A stretch of 8,683 bases of DNA from NCBI GenBank assembly GCA_023245755.1, contig JAHFJQ010000043.1:1-8683 (forward strand). The letters are read 5' to 3'. Position 1 is the stretch's first letter. Each line of letters starts with the position of its first letter. A program made the position numbers and the translations under genes. Under the pieces are notes generated by a model that had not been told where the DNA came from, searched no databases, and saw nothing but the letters and a program-made list of their open reading frames with translations. This stretch comes from an archaeon (GTDB lineage: Archaea > Nanobdellota > Nanobdellia > SCGC-AAA011-G17 > GW2011-AR17). Below are positions 1 to 5,840 of this stretch, one piece after another.

Positions 1-517
1 ACATACGAGTATAATTTGCTGCAATCCATCTCTGAGCAATTTCTTTATCTTCTTCTTTACCTAAATCCAAATTTGTAAGAACATGTACTGCATCAAGCCA
101 GGAAACATCTTTATCATGATCATCATCTACATCGTTTCTCCTATTATGAGGCCTATGTCCGCTTTTTACCCCTTGCAGTGCAAAAGTGTAGAATTGGGCT
201 TCATGCCACTTCTCATCAAGATGTAAAAAAGGCTTTACTTGCTCCCCAGTACTATTTGGTTGATACACTACAGTTGAAGATACGGGAAGGAAATCGTCAC
301 TTCTAAATAGCTTGATATAAAATTCCTCTGGGACAAATTCTCTCTCTTGGAGAATCGTTTCTATATTTACTTCTTCATCTTTGCCAGGGTATGCTTGGGA
401 GAACCTCTCTTTCATAGCATCCCAATTATATCCGGCTACTGCTGCAGTGGTCCCTAATAAAGCGCTAAAACACGCAAGTAAGGGATTTACTCTGGGAAGT
501 CTATAATGAAAGGCCAT
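1..517 (-). CDS. Unrecognised membrane-anchored or secreted protein (N-terminal 172 codons, runs off left edge)
   Basis: Reading leftward from the ATG at 517-515, the frame stays open for 172 codons to the window edge, so the C-terminus is missing. The protein begins MAFHYRLPRVNPLLACFSAL. Basic residues (R6, R9) are followed by a hydrophobic, Ala/Gly/Thr-rich stretch at about 12-29, which suggests a signal peptide or single membrane anchor. The rest is hydrophilic and probably extracytoplasmic, with sequons at N88-S-T and N168-Y-T. Residues 120-137 hold an unusual cluster of His, Arg and Asp (GHRPHNRRND followed by VDDDHDKD) that could bind a divalent metal; this is inference. I do not recognise the family. 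The start is supported by a TATA-like box about 29 bases upstream and a typical secretion-type N-terminus. It diverges from the methyltransferase gene across about 100 bases. Confidence 0.75.
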   Translation of the reverse strand, partial: MAFHYRLPRVNPLLACFSALLGTTAAVAGYNWDAMKERFSQAYPGKDEEVNIETILQEREFVPEEFYIKLFRSDDFLPVSSTVVYQPNSTGEQVKPFLHLDEKWHEAQFYTFALQGVKSGHRPHNRRNDVDDDHDKDVSWLDAVHVLTNLDLGKEEDKEIAQRWIAANYTRM

Positions 518-540
518 GTTATCATTTTTGCCAAATTCTT

Positions 541-550
541 ACTTTATAAA
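541..550 (-). promoter_or_regulatory. TATA box for the left-edge gene
   Basis: On the minus strand this reads TTTATAAAGT, close to the archaeal TATA consensus. It is centred about 29 bases before the ATG at 517, which places the transcription start at or next to the start codon. That fits a leaderless mRNA; no Shine-Dalgarno sequence lies before the ATG. Confidence 0.6.
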
Positions 551-589
551 CCCCTCGTTGAACTTTTTTTCATCTTCAGGCGTAAAAGA

Positions 590-597
590 CTTAAAGA
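590..597 (+). promoter_or_regulatory. Weak TATA-like element for the methyltransferase gene
   Basis: CTTAAAGA is centred about 25 bases before the ATG at 618, with purine-rich sequence (GTAAAAGA) just upstream as a possible BRE. It is a poorer match than the other boxes in the window; spacing is the main support. Confidence 0.35.
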
Positions 598-617
598 AAA
601 AGGTTCTTTTTTGGGCC

Positions 618-1073
618 ATGTATGACACACTTGCTCAGGGATATGAAGAGCTCTATGGTGAGGAACAGAGAAAAAAGCTAGAAAAGGTAGCATTTGTCCT
701 TAAAGGTAGGATTTTGGACATAGGTGCAGGAACAGGCATTGTTGCAAGGCACTTCCCTAATGTCGTGTCTTTGGATCCTAGCTTAGAAATGTTGAAACAG
801 GCACCGGGAGAAAAAGTGCTAGGGGTTGCAGAATACCTCCCATTCAAAGCGAAAAGTTTTGACACGGTCGTTTCCCTTACTGCATTACACCATACAGATA
901 TTGATCAAGTTATCCGAGAACTTAAAAGGTTAGAAGCGCCAAATATGGCATTTAGTATTCTTAAGAAGAGTCAGAAGTGCCAACAGATTGTTTCTAAACT
1001 TAAAGCAGCATTTGAAATGGAACTCTTTGAAGAAGAAAAAGATATCTTACTCATCAAAGAGGCTAAATGCTGA
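618..1073 (+). CDS. Compact class I SAM-dependent methyltransferase
   Basis: This 151-aa protein has the Methyltransf_11/UbiE-like Rossmann core. It starts with the usual YDxxAxxYDxLY-like segment (YDTLAQGYEELYG, 2-14). Motif I is ILDIGAGTG (32-40), which binds SAM. The acidic residue after strand 2 is D53 in SLDPSLEML. Motif IV is FDTVVSLTALHHT (81-93), followed by a helix (IDQVIRELKRL) and a strand (MAFSILKKS, 110-118). It is shorter than typical members (200-250 aa) because the substrate-covering part is nearly absent and the usual PGG turn before strand 5 is replaced by EAPN. All core motifs are present, so it looks complete rather than truncated. The substrate cannot be read from the sequence. 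The frame is open upstream to an ATG at 516, but the protein family begins at MYD and a TATA-like element fits the 618 start. Its last 27 bases overlap the end of the convergent surface-protein gene. Confidence 0.88.
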   Translation: MYDTLAQGYEELYGEEQRKKLEKVAFVLKGRILDIGAGTGIVARHFPNVVSLDPSLEMLKQAPGEKVLGVAEYLPFKAKSFDTVVSLTALHHTDIDQVIRELKRLEAPNMAFSILKKSQKCQQIVSKLKAAFEMELFEEEKDILLIKEAKC

Positions 1074-3002
1074 TGGCTTTTCTTGTGCAGCCTTTGGTTT
1101 TGGCTGAGGATCATTTTTTCCCGTTACATACCCGAGCTTTCCTTCAGACATAAAGACACTTCGTTTACTATCCTTTTGAATTTTCTCTTCTGTTTTCTTG
1201 ATTTCTTCTAAGGTCCTTTGTTTAAAGTCTTCTAAGCTATGTTGCTTATCTTCAAAGGTAAGATTTGCTCCTTTCTTCTTGGATTTTTCTGCTTCTCTTT
1301 TTGGATCGTACAAACGAATCTTTCTTTCTTTATTTTTCCTTGCAGGAATACTTGCCGGGTCTCTTGCTTCTGCTTTCTTTTCTTTTTTTGGGCGAACACG
1401 AGAGTAAATAATAAAGGCAAGGATAAAAATTATTATAAGGGCAAGAATGGTGTATGGCCAGCTTAATGCGGTTTTTACTTTTCCATCTGTAATCACAAGC
1501 TCACTTTGTTCAGCAGTTCCATAGCCAGTAGGAATAGAAACCGTGTAGGCTCCTGAAGGAAGCTCTTTAGAAAGATCAATGATAATGGTTTCATTTACAC
1601 CCAAGTTCTTTGTTTTTGTTACAAGATAGTCCTGATCAACGCCAGCTACTTGTATAGAGAAATCCTCTGTGTATTTGACATTTCCTACATTGGTAATGTA
1701 TAAAGTAGAGCCAACAATAGAATAATCTAATTTTTGGATGGAATTTATAATCAAATTATCTGTAGCAGAGATTACTTCTTGTTGCGTTTCATCATCAAGA
1801 TAATAACTCTTCACGGTCCATTGTCCTGGTGCAGCAAACTGAGGAATTTTATACGTTATATCATCCTCAGAAGCAATGAGGGTTTGGGAAACAACATTAT
1901 TGTTACTATCATAGACATCTAAATGTACAGAGTCGGTCATGATATCCCCGGCTTGATCATAGAGAGTTACAACAATGTTTACATTCTCTTCAGGATTTAG
2001 TGTTGTATTACTTATACTATTTTGAATACTTGTTGCTAAAGGATCTACTTGAATAGTCATAGTGGAAGAGCCAGAATTTCCATAACTGTCTTGCACATCT
2101 ACAGTAAGTGTATGTGTGCCAGAAGCAATTGTTGTTGGTATAAGAATATCTTGGGTAAATTTACTATCTGCTAAAGAGGTGCTTACTGTGGTTTCATCAA
2201 GACTTATTTCTACAGTTGCAGCATCTACATACCCTTGTAGAAGTGTTCGTACATCACCATAGACATTAAGTACATCTCCTGGGGAGAAACTTTGAGCATT
2301 TGTTGATAGGCTTACTTCAAGATCATCAAGAACAGTAAAACTTTCTGCACTATCAAATTGTTGTTCGTTTCCATAACTATCTCGAACAATAAGATTTATT
2401 TTATAGGAACCTGCGTTTCCATTTGTAAAAGTAGAACTATAAGTTAATGAACCAGAAGTAACATCGACAAAATCCATGAGATATTCTTCTGTACCTGTCT
2501 GGAAATATATTTCTGCTGTACCATCAATAGGTTGACCATTTGTATTTGTAACAGAACCTGTTACAGTAATAGTATCTCCTAACTGAATTTGAGATTTGTC
2601 CACAGAGAAAGAACCATCAAGAGATTTTGTAATCTCAAAAGAACCAGATGAAGTTGTTTCTGCAGTTGCTCCATTTACAAGGATGTCTGCTTTGAGTTTA
2701 CAGGTTCCTAGCATAGAAGAGCTTGCAGTTAAAGTAGGAAGAGACAGATCAGAAAAAGAAAGGCTTTCCTGTGCAGAAATGGTAAAATCAACTGGTTGAA
2801 GTCTGTAGGTTTTTGTACCACAGACTAAGGAAATTTGGAGTTGGCCATCTATATCACTTGTTTCTTGTATATACCCTGAAAGGCCTATCTCTTCTCCAAT
2901 ATTATATTGGGTCTTAGTAGGTGCGCTAATACTGACGGTTGCTGAGACTGTGGGAATGAGTAGCAATGCTATACATATAAGAAACAATAAACCTCTTTTC
3001 AT
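1047..3002 (-). CDS. Ig-domain surface protein with C-terminal membrane anchor and cytoplasmic tail
   Basis: This 651-aa type I membrane protein has a signal peptide at 1-21 (basic start, long hydrophobic core, SA-T cleavage-like site). A beta-rich ectodomain follows that can be divided into about five Ig-like sandwiches (roughly 22-125, 127-225, 227-320, 322-418, 420-505). Two domains carry the same edge motif, VRDSYGN (206-212) and VQDSYGN (303-309), as expected of tandem Ig-like units. Cys61 and Cys101 are the only cysteines in the mature ectodomain and could form a disulfide. Sequons occur at N332-T-T and N470-E-T. A transmembrane helix lies at about 515-533, followed by a basic stop-transfer segment (SRVRPKKEKK) and a tail of about 118 aa with a charged helix at about 585-612. 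The probable role is a cell-surface or adhesion protein of the CARDB/COG1361-like kind; no ligand can be named. A TATA-like box 28 bases upstream supports the ATG at 3002. Confidence 0.85.
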   Translation of the reverse strand: MKRGLLFLICIALLLIPTVSATVSISAPTKTQYNIGEEIGLSGYIQETSDIDGQLQISLVCGTKTYRLQPVDFTISAQESLSFSDLSLPTLTASSSMLGTCKLKADILVNGATAETTSSGSFEITKSLDGSFSVDKSQIQLGDTITVTGSVTNTNGQPIDGTAEIYFQTGTEEYLMDFVDVTSGSLTYSSTFTNGNAGSYKINLIVRDSYGNEQQFDSAESFTVLDDLEVSLSTNAQSFSPGDVLNVYGDVRTLLQGYVDAATVEISLDETTVSTSLADSKFTQDILIPTTIASGTHTLTVDVQDSYGNSGSSTMTIQVDPLATSIQNSISNTTLNPEENVNIVVTLYDQAGDIMTDSVHLDVYDSNNNVVSQTLIASEDDITYKIPQFAAPGQWTVKSYYLDDETQQEVISATDNLIINSIQKLDYSIVGSTLYITNVGNVKYTEDFSIQVAGVDQDYLVTKTKNLGVNETIIIDLSKELPSGAYTVSIPTGYGTAEQSELVITDGKVKTALSWPYTILALIIIFILAFIIYSRVRPKKEKKAEARDPASIPARKNKERKIRLYDPKREAEKSKKKGANLTFEDKQHSLEDFKQRTLEEIKKTEEKIQKDSKRSVFMSEGKLGYVTGKNDPQPKPKAAQEKPSAFSLFDE

Positions 3003-3026
3003 TTTATTTGCTTATAGCTTCTAAGA

Positions 3027-3034
3027 TATCTAAA
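3027..3034 (-). promoter_or_regulatory. TATA-like box for the surface-protein gene
   Basis: The minus strand reads TTTAGATA, centred about 28 bases before the ATG at 3002. No Shine-Dalgarno sequence separates them, so this is another candidate leaderless promoter. It lies back to back with the kinase promoter in a 141-base divergent gap. Confidence 0.45.
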
Positions 3035-3112
3035 CTTTACTGTGATTTATCTGTAATTTCTCTCTCTACAAAAAAATTTTCCTCAATGAAATAAAAAAGC
3101 AGTAACAGAAGA

Positions 3113-3122
3113 CTTATATATT
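3113..3122 (+). promoter_or_regulatory. TATA box for the histidine-kinase-like gene
   Basis: CTTATATATT is centred about 27 bases before the ATG at 3144 and is preceded by a purine-rich AGAAGA that could serve as a BRE. The predicted start falls at the ATG, so the AAAGGAG at 3135-3141, only two bases from the ATG, is probably not a working Shine-Dalgarno sequence. Confidence 0.6.
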
Positions 3123-3132
3123 AGTCACTACT
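3122..3132 (+). promoter_or_regulatory. Candidate operator at the kinase promoter
   Basis: TAGTCACTA (3122-3130) is a perfect palindrome around a central C. It contains the start of the octamer TCACTACT (3125-3132). The same octamer, in the same orientation relative to transcription, lies before the receiver-like gene at 5707-5700. It sits between the TATA box and the ATG, where a bound repressor would block initiation. The role as a shared operator is inferred. Confidence 0.3.
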
Positions 3133-3143
3133 TCAAAGGAGTC

Positions 3144-5132
3144 ATGCCATTTGATCTCACTTCCCCTGCCCTTGGTGGTGATGCATACAGCGTTATTGTG
3201 GATTATGTAGATACACATCTGGATGTAGTTCAGCGAGATGAATTTTATACGGATTCAGGAAGAAGCCGTGAAGCATGGCTGAGTATGAAAAGAGGATCTC
3301 ATGGAGATTATGCTGCTCTCATTGATTCCTTCTATAGGACTATGGGAAGAAGAGACCCAGAACTTCTTTATCCAGTCTATCGAGCTGTGGCTAATGCAAA
3401 AGATAGCCCCGTTAGAAATTTAGCAAAGGGATTAGGTAATGCTCCTGCAGTTGTTGAAGCTTCTGCATATATTAGTGCGCTTCTTAATAATGACTCTCGT
3501 ATTCGTGTACATAACCTTTCTGCTACTGGAGCTACTATTCAACAAACAGTTCTTGGTCCAACAGATCTTTTTTATGCAGAACAAGTGTATGGGGCAATGG
3601 GTTATTACAAAGGAATTGCACCCCTCTTTGATCTTGAAGAGATTGGCGCGGAACTTCGTATGCTTTCCATGCCGCTTCACACTTTCTTAGCAAGATATGC
3701 GCCAGATTTTGCTTTTGAAAGAGATGATGATGGAAACTATTATTCCGGGGGAAAATTATTTGCAGAAGCAAGACCATATGCACAAACAGAACGAGCAATC
3801 CACGGACTGCCTGAAGCTCTTTGGCAAATGAGAGATGGAACATTTTTTCTTGGAAATCCAAAACAACTTACTGGTGAAGAAAGACGTTTAAGACTTGATG
3901 AAATTATTATTGTGCAAACAACGCGAGACCTAGAAACTGAAGGAGTTTCTTTTGTTCGTGAAGGAGTTTTCTTTGGAGGCATACACCCTGCACCAACAAA
4001 TGTCTATGACCTTCGATGGGAAGGAAAAAGTGGATTCCGACAAAGCGCATGGCTTTTTTTATCAGGAATGAGAGCACGACTTTTCGATAGGGGAGAAACT
4101 ATTGCACATATGGCTCTGCTTGCAGATAAAGAAGCCAATAGAAGAGGAAAAGCAGAAGAAGAAAATAGATCTCTTGTTAGCCAACTTGAAAGACACAGAG
4201 AAACCATGGCTGCTGAAACTCTTGCTGCACATCAAATTGCAGAAGAAAGGAGAATATTTGTAGAAAGAATAGAAGCAGAAGTTCATGATTATAAAAATAT
4301 ATATGGTACGGGTTTATCCCTTCGTGTAGATGAGGAAGTCCTTCCTATTTTACGATTAGGAGAACATTTTCTTAGAGGAGAAGAAAAAGAAAGATTATTT
4401 GCAAGGGTTGGAGGCGATGTTTCTACTCTAGAATCTCACTACCGAAGAACCATGGCTGGAGAAGATGCTGAAGATATTATTCCTTGTGACTCTTCTATTT
4501 TACTCGATGTTTACCAAGACCTTGTAGATATTGCATATACCAGAAGAACAGAAAATCCTTTCTGGTCATGGCTTATCGATACACATAAACCTTCTTTTGA
4601 TGCCCATAGAGACTTTGCTTCACAAAGCTTTGCTCAATTAGTCCAAACTCTTGGAGGAATACGAAGGACAAACCAAGAAGTTTTACCTGTACAACTTGAT
4701 ACCCTATTAGAAGGAGAGTTGCAACATTGGGAACTGGAAAGAAGAAATGGAGTTATTGATTCAGATATTCAGCCTGTGCAAATTATAGGCCAAGAAAGAG
4801 CGTTGCGTATGGCTGCATTCAACTTATTAGATAATGCCGTTCTTGCGGCAAGAAAAGCACCACGACCACGAGTTTCTTTAACTCTAGGTTCAGAGCAAGG
4901 ATTTGCTGTTCTTAGAGGATTTAACTCTGGACCTGCCGTTGCTCGAGATATTGCAACAATGCTTGGAGTAGCACGAAGAGAGGCTTATTCTACACGACCA
5001 GAAGGAAAAGGGGGTGTGGGAACAAAGTTTATTGCAGAGACTGCTCTAGCCCATGGTGGGGGAATCTTCTACGAACCTAGAGAAGAAGGTGGACTGAAAT
5101 GGGAATTACGACTACCCTTAGCAATTCATTAA
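3144..5132 (+). CDS. Soluble histidine-kinase-like protein (GHKL ATPase), atypical architecture
   Basis: This 662-aa protein has no membrane segment, so it is cytosolic. Residues 1-320 are an unrecognised, probably sensory region. The part from about 118 to 295, ending VYDLRWEG, faintly recalls small-ligand (V4R-like) domains, but I would not assign it. A coiled coil (about 325-378) leads into EVHDYKN. There H381-D-x-x-N385 matches the HDxxN phosphoacceptor box of Spo0B/LytS-type kinases. A helix resembling the second dimerisation helix (about 484-508) and the usual linker follow only after about 90 inserted residues. The ATPase domain has an N box AAFNLLDNAVLAA (557-569, N560 and N564), a G1 box FNSGPAV (593-599) with Asn in place of the common Asp, an ATP lid, and a G2 box GKGGVGTKF (621-629). 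It ends with AHGGGI and a final strand. The Asn in G1 also occurs in active kinases. It faces the receiver-like gene, with 25 bases between stops. Confidence 0.8.
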   Translation: MPFDLTSPALGGDAYSVIVDYVDTHLDVVQRDEFYTDSGRSREAWLSMKRGSHGDYAALIDSFYRTMGRRDPELLYPVYRAVANAKDSPVRNLAKGLGNAPAVVEASAYISALLNNDSRIRVHNLSATGATIQQTVLGPTDLFYAEQVYGAMGYYKGIAPLFDLEEIGAELRMLSMPLHTFLARYAPDFAFERDDDGNYYSGGKLFAEARPYAQTERAIHGLPEALWQMRDGTFFLGNPKQLTGEERRLRLDEIIIVQTTRDLETEGVSFVREGVFFGGIHPAPTNVYDLRWEGKSGFRQSAWLFLSGMRARLFDRGETIAHMALLADKEANRRGKAEEENRSLVSQLERHRETMAAETLAAHQIAEERRIFVERIEAEVHDYKNIYGTGLSLRVDEEVLPILRLGEHFLRGEEKERLFARVGGDVSTLESHYRRTMAGEDAEDIIPCDSSILLDVYQDLVDIAYTRRTENPFWSWLIDTHKPSFDAHRDFASQSFAQLVQTLGGIRRTNQEVLPVQLDTLLEGELQHWELERRNGVIDSDIQPVQIIGQERALRMAAFNLLDNAVLAARKAPRPRVSLTLGSEQGFAVLRGFNSGPAVARDIATMLGVARREAYSTRPEGKGGVGTKFIAETALAHGGGIFYEPREEGGLKWELRLPLAIH

Positions 5133-5157
5133 AGAAAAATAAATTAAAAATAAAAAA
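5133..5157 (-). terminator. T-rich terminator candidate for the receiver-like gene
   Basis: Directly after the minus-strand stop codon at 5158-5160, the minus strand runs through several T tracts (TTTTTTA, TTTTTAA, TTTATTTTTC) up to the kinase stop. Archaeal RNA polymerase terminates on such tracts without a hairpin. The plus strand here is A-rich, so it offers no equivalent signal for the kinase transcript. Confidence 0.4.
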
Positions 5158-5682
5158 TTACGGTCTCCAACGGTTAATCACATTCTTTAATCTATTCCGT
5201 GGGTCATCAGAGAGAACATCATTTTCTAAAAATCCAACTAATTGTGTTCCTAATTTTGATGGAACAGCATCTTTTGACCAGAGATACACAGGGAAACGTG
5301 GGTCAAAAGTCGTTGCTCTTGGATCAAACCTTACTTTTTCTTCTACACTTGTAAGAAAAGCATATGCATGGGTTACAGAAGAATAGAATGGATCTGCAGA
5401 TACTATTCCACCAACCTCTGCTAAATCACGCAAACCCGCATCTCGATCTTGAGCTCCATGCATAAGATCAAGAATACAAATAATTCTATCTGCGTTACCT
5501 GCTCTAATTAAAGCCCCCATTTCTCTAAAACGACTCACTAAACCATCGGAGTCAAATCCAGGTTTGTACAAGAAACTGTTTGACGCACCAGGCCTTTTAT
5601 TTGCAGCATCTAAAGCTACCTTTATTGGACCAGTTATACTGGGATTGTCTTCTTTATGTATGATTGCATATTCATATTTCAT
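5158..5682 (-). CDS. Divergent response-regulator receiver-like protein (tentative)
   Basis: This 174-aa soluble protein is not confidently recognised, but receiver landmarks appear in order. Strand 1 is EYAIIHKEDNP (4-14), with E11-D12 where receivers hold their acidic pair. A strand-loop RIICILDLMHG (66-76) places D72 where the phosphorylated Asp sits (LLDxxMP in classical regulators). PVYLWSKD (131-138) has S136 in the conserved Thr/Ser position. LVGFLENDV (148-156) resembles the last strand, where the usual Lys is replaced by Asn. Spacing is longer than in CheY-like domains, with about 60 residues from D12 to D72 and 64 from D72 to S136, so insertions must be assumed. There is no DNA-binding domain. 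The best support is context: it is tail to tail with the histidine-kinase-like gene and shares an octamer at the start region. The ATG at 5682 is set by a GAGGT Shine-Dalgarno sequence nine bases away. The gene is real; its family is uncertain. Confidence 0.7.
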   Translation of the reverse strand: MKYEYAIIHKEDNPSITGPIKVALDAANKRPGASNSFLYKPGFDSDGLVSRFREMGALIRAGNADRIICILDLMHGAQDRDAGLRDLAEVGGIVSADPFYSSVTHAYAFLTSVEEKVRFDPRATTFDPRFPVYLWSKDAVPSKLGTQLVGFLENDVLSDDPRNRLKNVINRWRP

Positions 5683-5691
5683 TTTTTTATT

Positions 5692-5696
5692 ACCTC
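5692..5696 (-). promoter_or_regulatory. Shine-Dalgarno sequence for the receiver-like gene
   Basis: The minus strand reads GAGGT, nine bases before the ATG at 5682. It is the only well-placed Shine-Dalgarno sequence in the window and implies a transcript with a 5' leader, unlike the leaderless neighbours. It touches the palindrome just upstream. Confidence 0.55.
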
Positions 5697-5707
5697 ACTA
5701 GTAGTGA
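5695..5707. promoter_or_regulatory. 13-bp palindrome upstream of the receiver-like gene
   Basis: TCACTA-G-TAGTGA is a perfect inverted repeat with six-base arms around one base. On the gene's sense strand it reads TCACTACTAGTGA and overlaps the edge of the Shine-Dalgarno sequence, between the upstream TATA candidates and the ATG. Its first eight bases recur at the kinase start (3125-3132). A dimeric regulator could bind here; alternatively it has no function. Confidence 0.4.
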
Positions 5708-5734
5708 TTTTTATCGTTTTGTTTTTGAACTCCT

Positions 5735-5744
5735 TATTTAAATA
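5735..5744 (-). promoter_or_regulatory. TATA box for the receiver-like gene
   Basis: TATTTAAATA is a strong, self-complementary TATA element about 58 bases before the ATG at 5682. The predicted start near 5713 would give a leader of about 30 bases containing the palindrome and the Shine-Dalgarno sequence. A weaker ATAAAAAT closer in (5706-5713) is an alternative that would make the transcript nearly leaderless. Confidence 0.45.
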
Positions 5745-5753
5745 CTTTTTCCT

Positions 5754-5766
5754 ACTGATTCTCAGT
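5754..5766. repeat. Short inverted repeat in the divergent gap
   Basis: ACTGA-TTC-TCAGT is a perfect inverted repeat with five-base arms, lying between the two divergent TATA boxes of the receiver-like and ligase genes. It is short enough to be chance. Apart from this, the two promoters, the palindrome and the Shine-Dalgarno sequence, I see nothing in the 158-base gap 5683-5840. Confidence 0.25.
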
Positions 5767-5809
5767 GAAAGAAAAAAGGAGTTTTCTGTTTTCCCTAAAG
5801 ATAGAAAGG

Positions 5810-5816
5810 TTTAAAT
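5810..5816 (+). promoter_or_regulatory. TATA box for the ligase gene
   Basis: TTTAAAT is centred 28 bases before the ATG at 5841 and follows a purine run AGAAAGG that could be the BRE. The spacing predicts a leaderless transcript and selects the 5841 ATG over the in-frame TTG at 5823. Confidence 0.6.
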
Positions 5817-5840
5817 TGATTTTTGGTCTGTAGTACTCTT

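Noticed and set aside
516..617. Upstream in-frame ATG extending the methyltransferase by 34 residues
   Set aside because: The extra residues do not resemble the family, they would overlap the start codon of the divergent gene, and they contain both promoters. The 618 start fits the protein pattern.
1198..1466. Plus-strand open frames opposite the tail of the surface protein
   Set aside because: They are Phe/Ser/Leu-rich mirror images of the Lys/Glu-rich tail, as expected from antisense of AAG/GAA codons.
3135..3141. AAAGGAG as Shine-Dalgarno for the kinase
   Set aside because: It is only two bases from the ATG and lies upstream of or across the start predicted from the TATA box, so it is unlikely to function.
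3432..3861. Overlapping open frames on both strands inside the kinase gene
   Set aside because: Their translations are low-complexity or lack domain character and have no promoter, while the kinase frame is continuous and contains clear motifs.
3495..4032. Assignment of the kinase N-terminal region as a V4R or heme-NO-type sensor
   Set aside because: Only the overall shape and position before a coiled coil agree; the Cys and Gly landmarks of V4R and the heme ligands are not seen.
5823..5840. In-frame TTG start for the ligase
   Set aside because: The ATG at 5841 lies 28 bases from a good TATA box, while TTG would lie only about ten bases from it.
5683..5840. A small unlisted gene or small RNA in the largest intergenic gap
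   Set aside because: No open frame with a promoter and no convincing folded RNA was found; the gap is explained by two divergent promoters and a palindrome.
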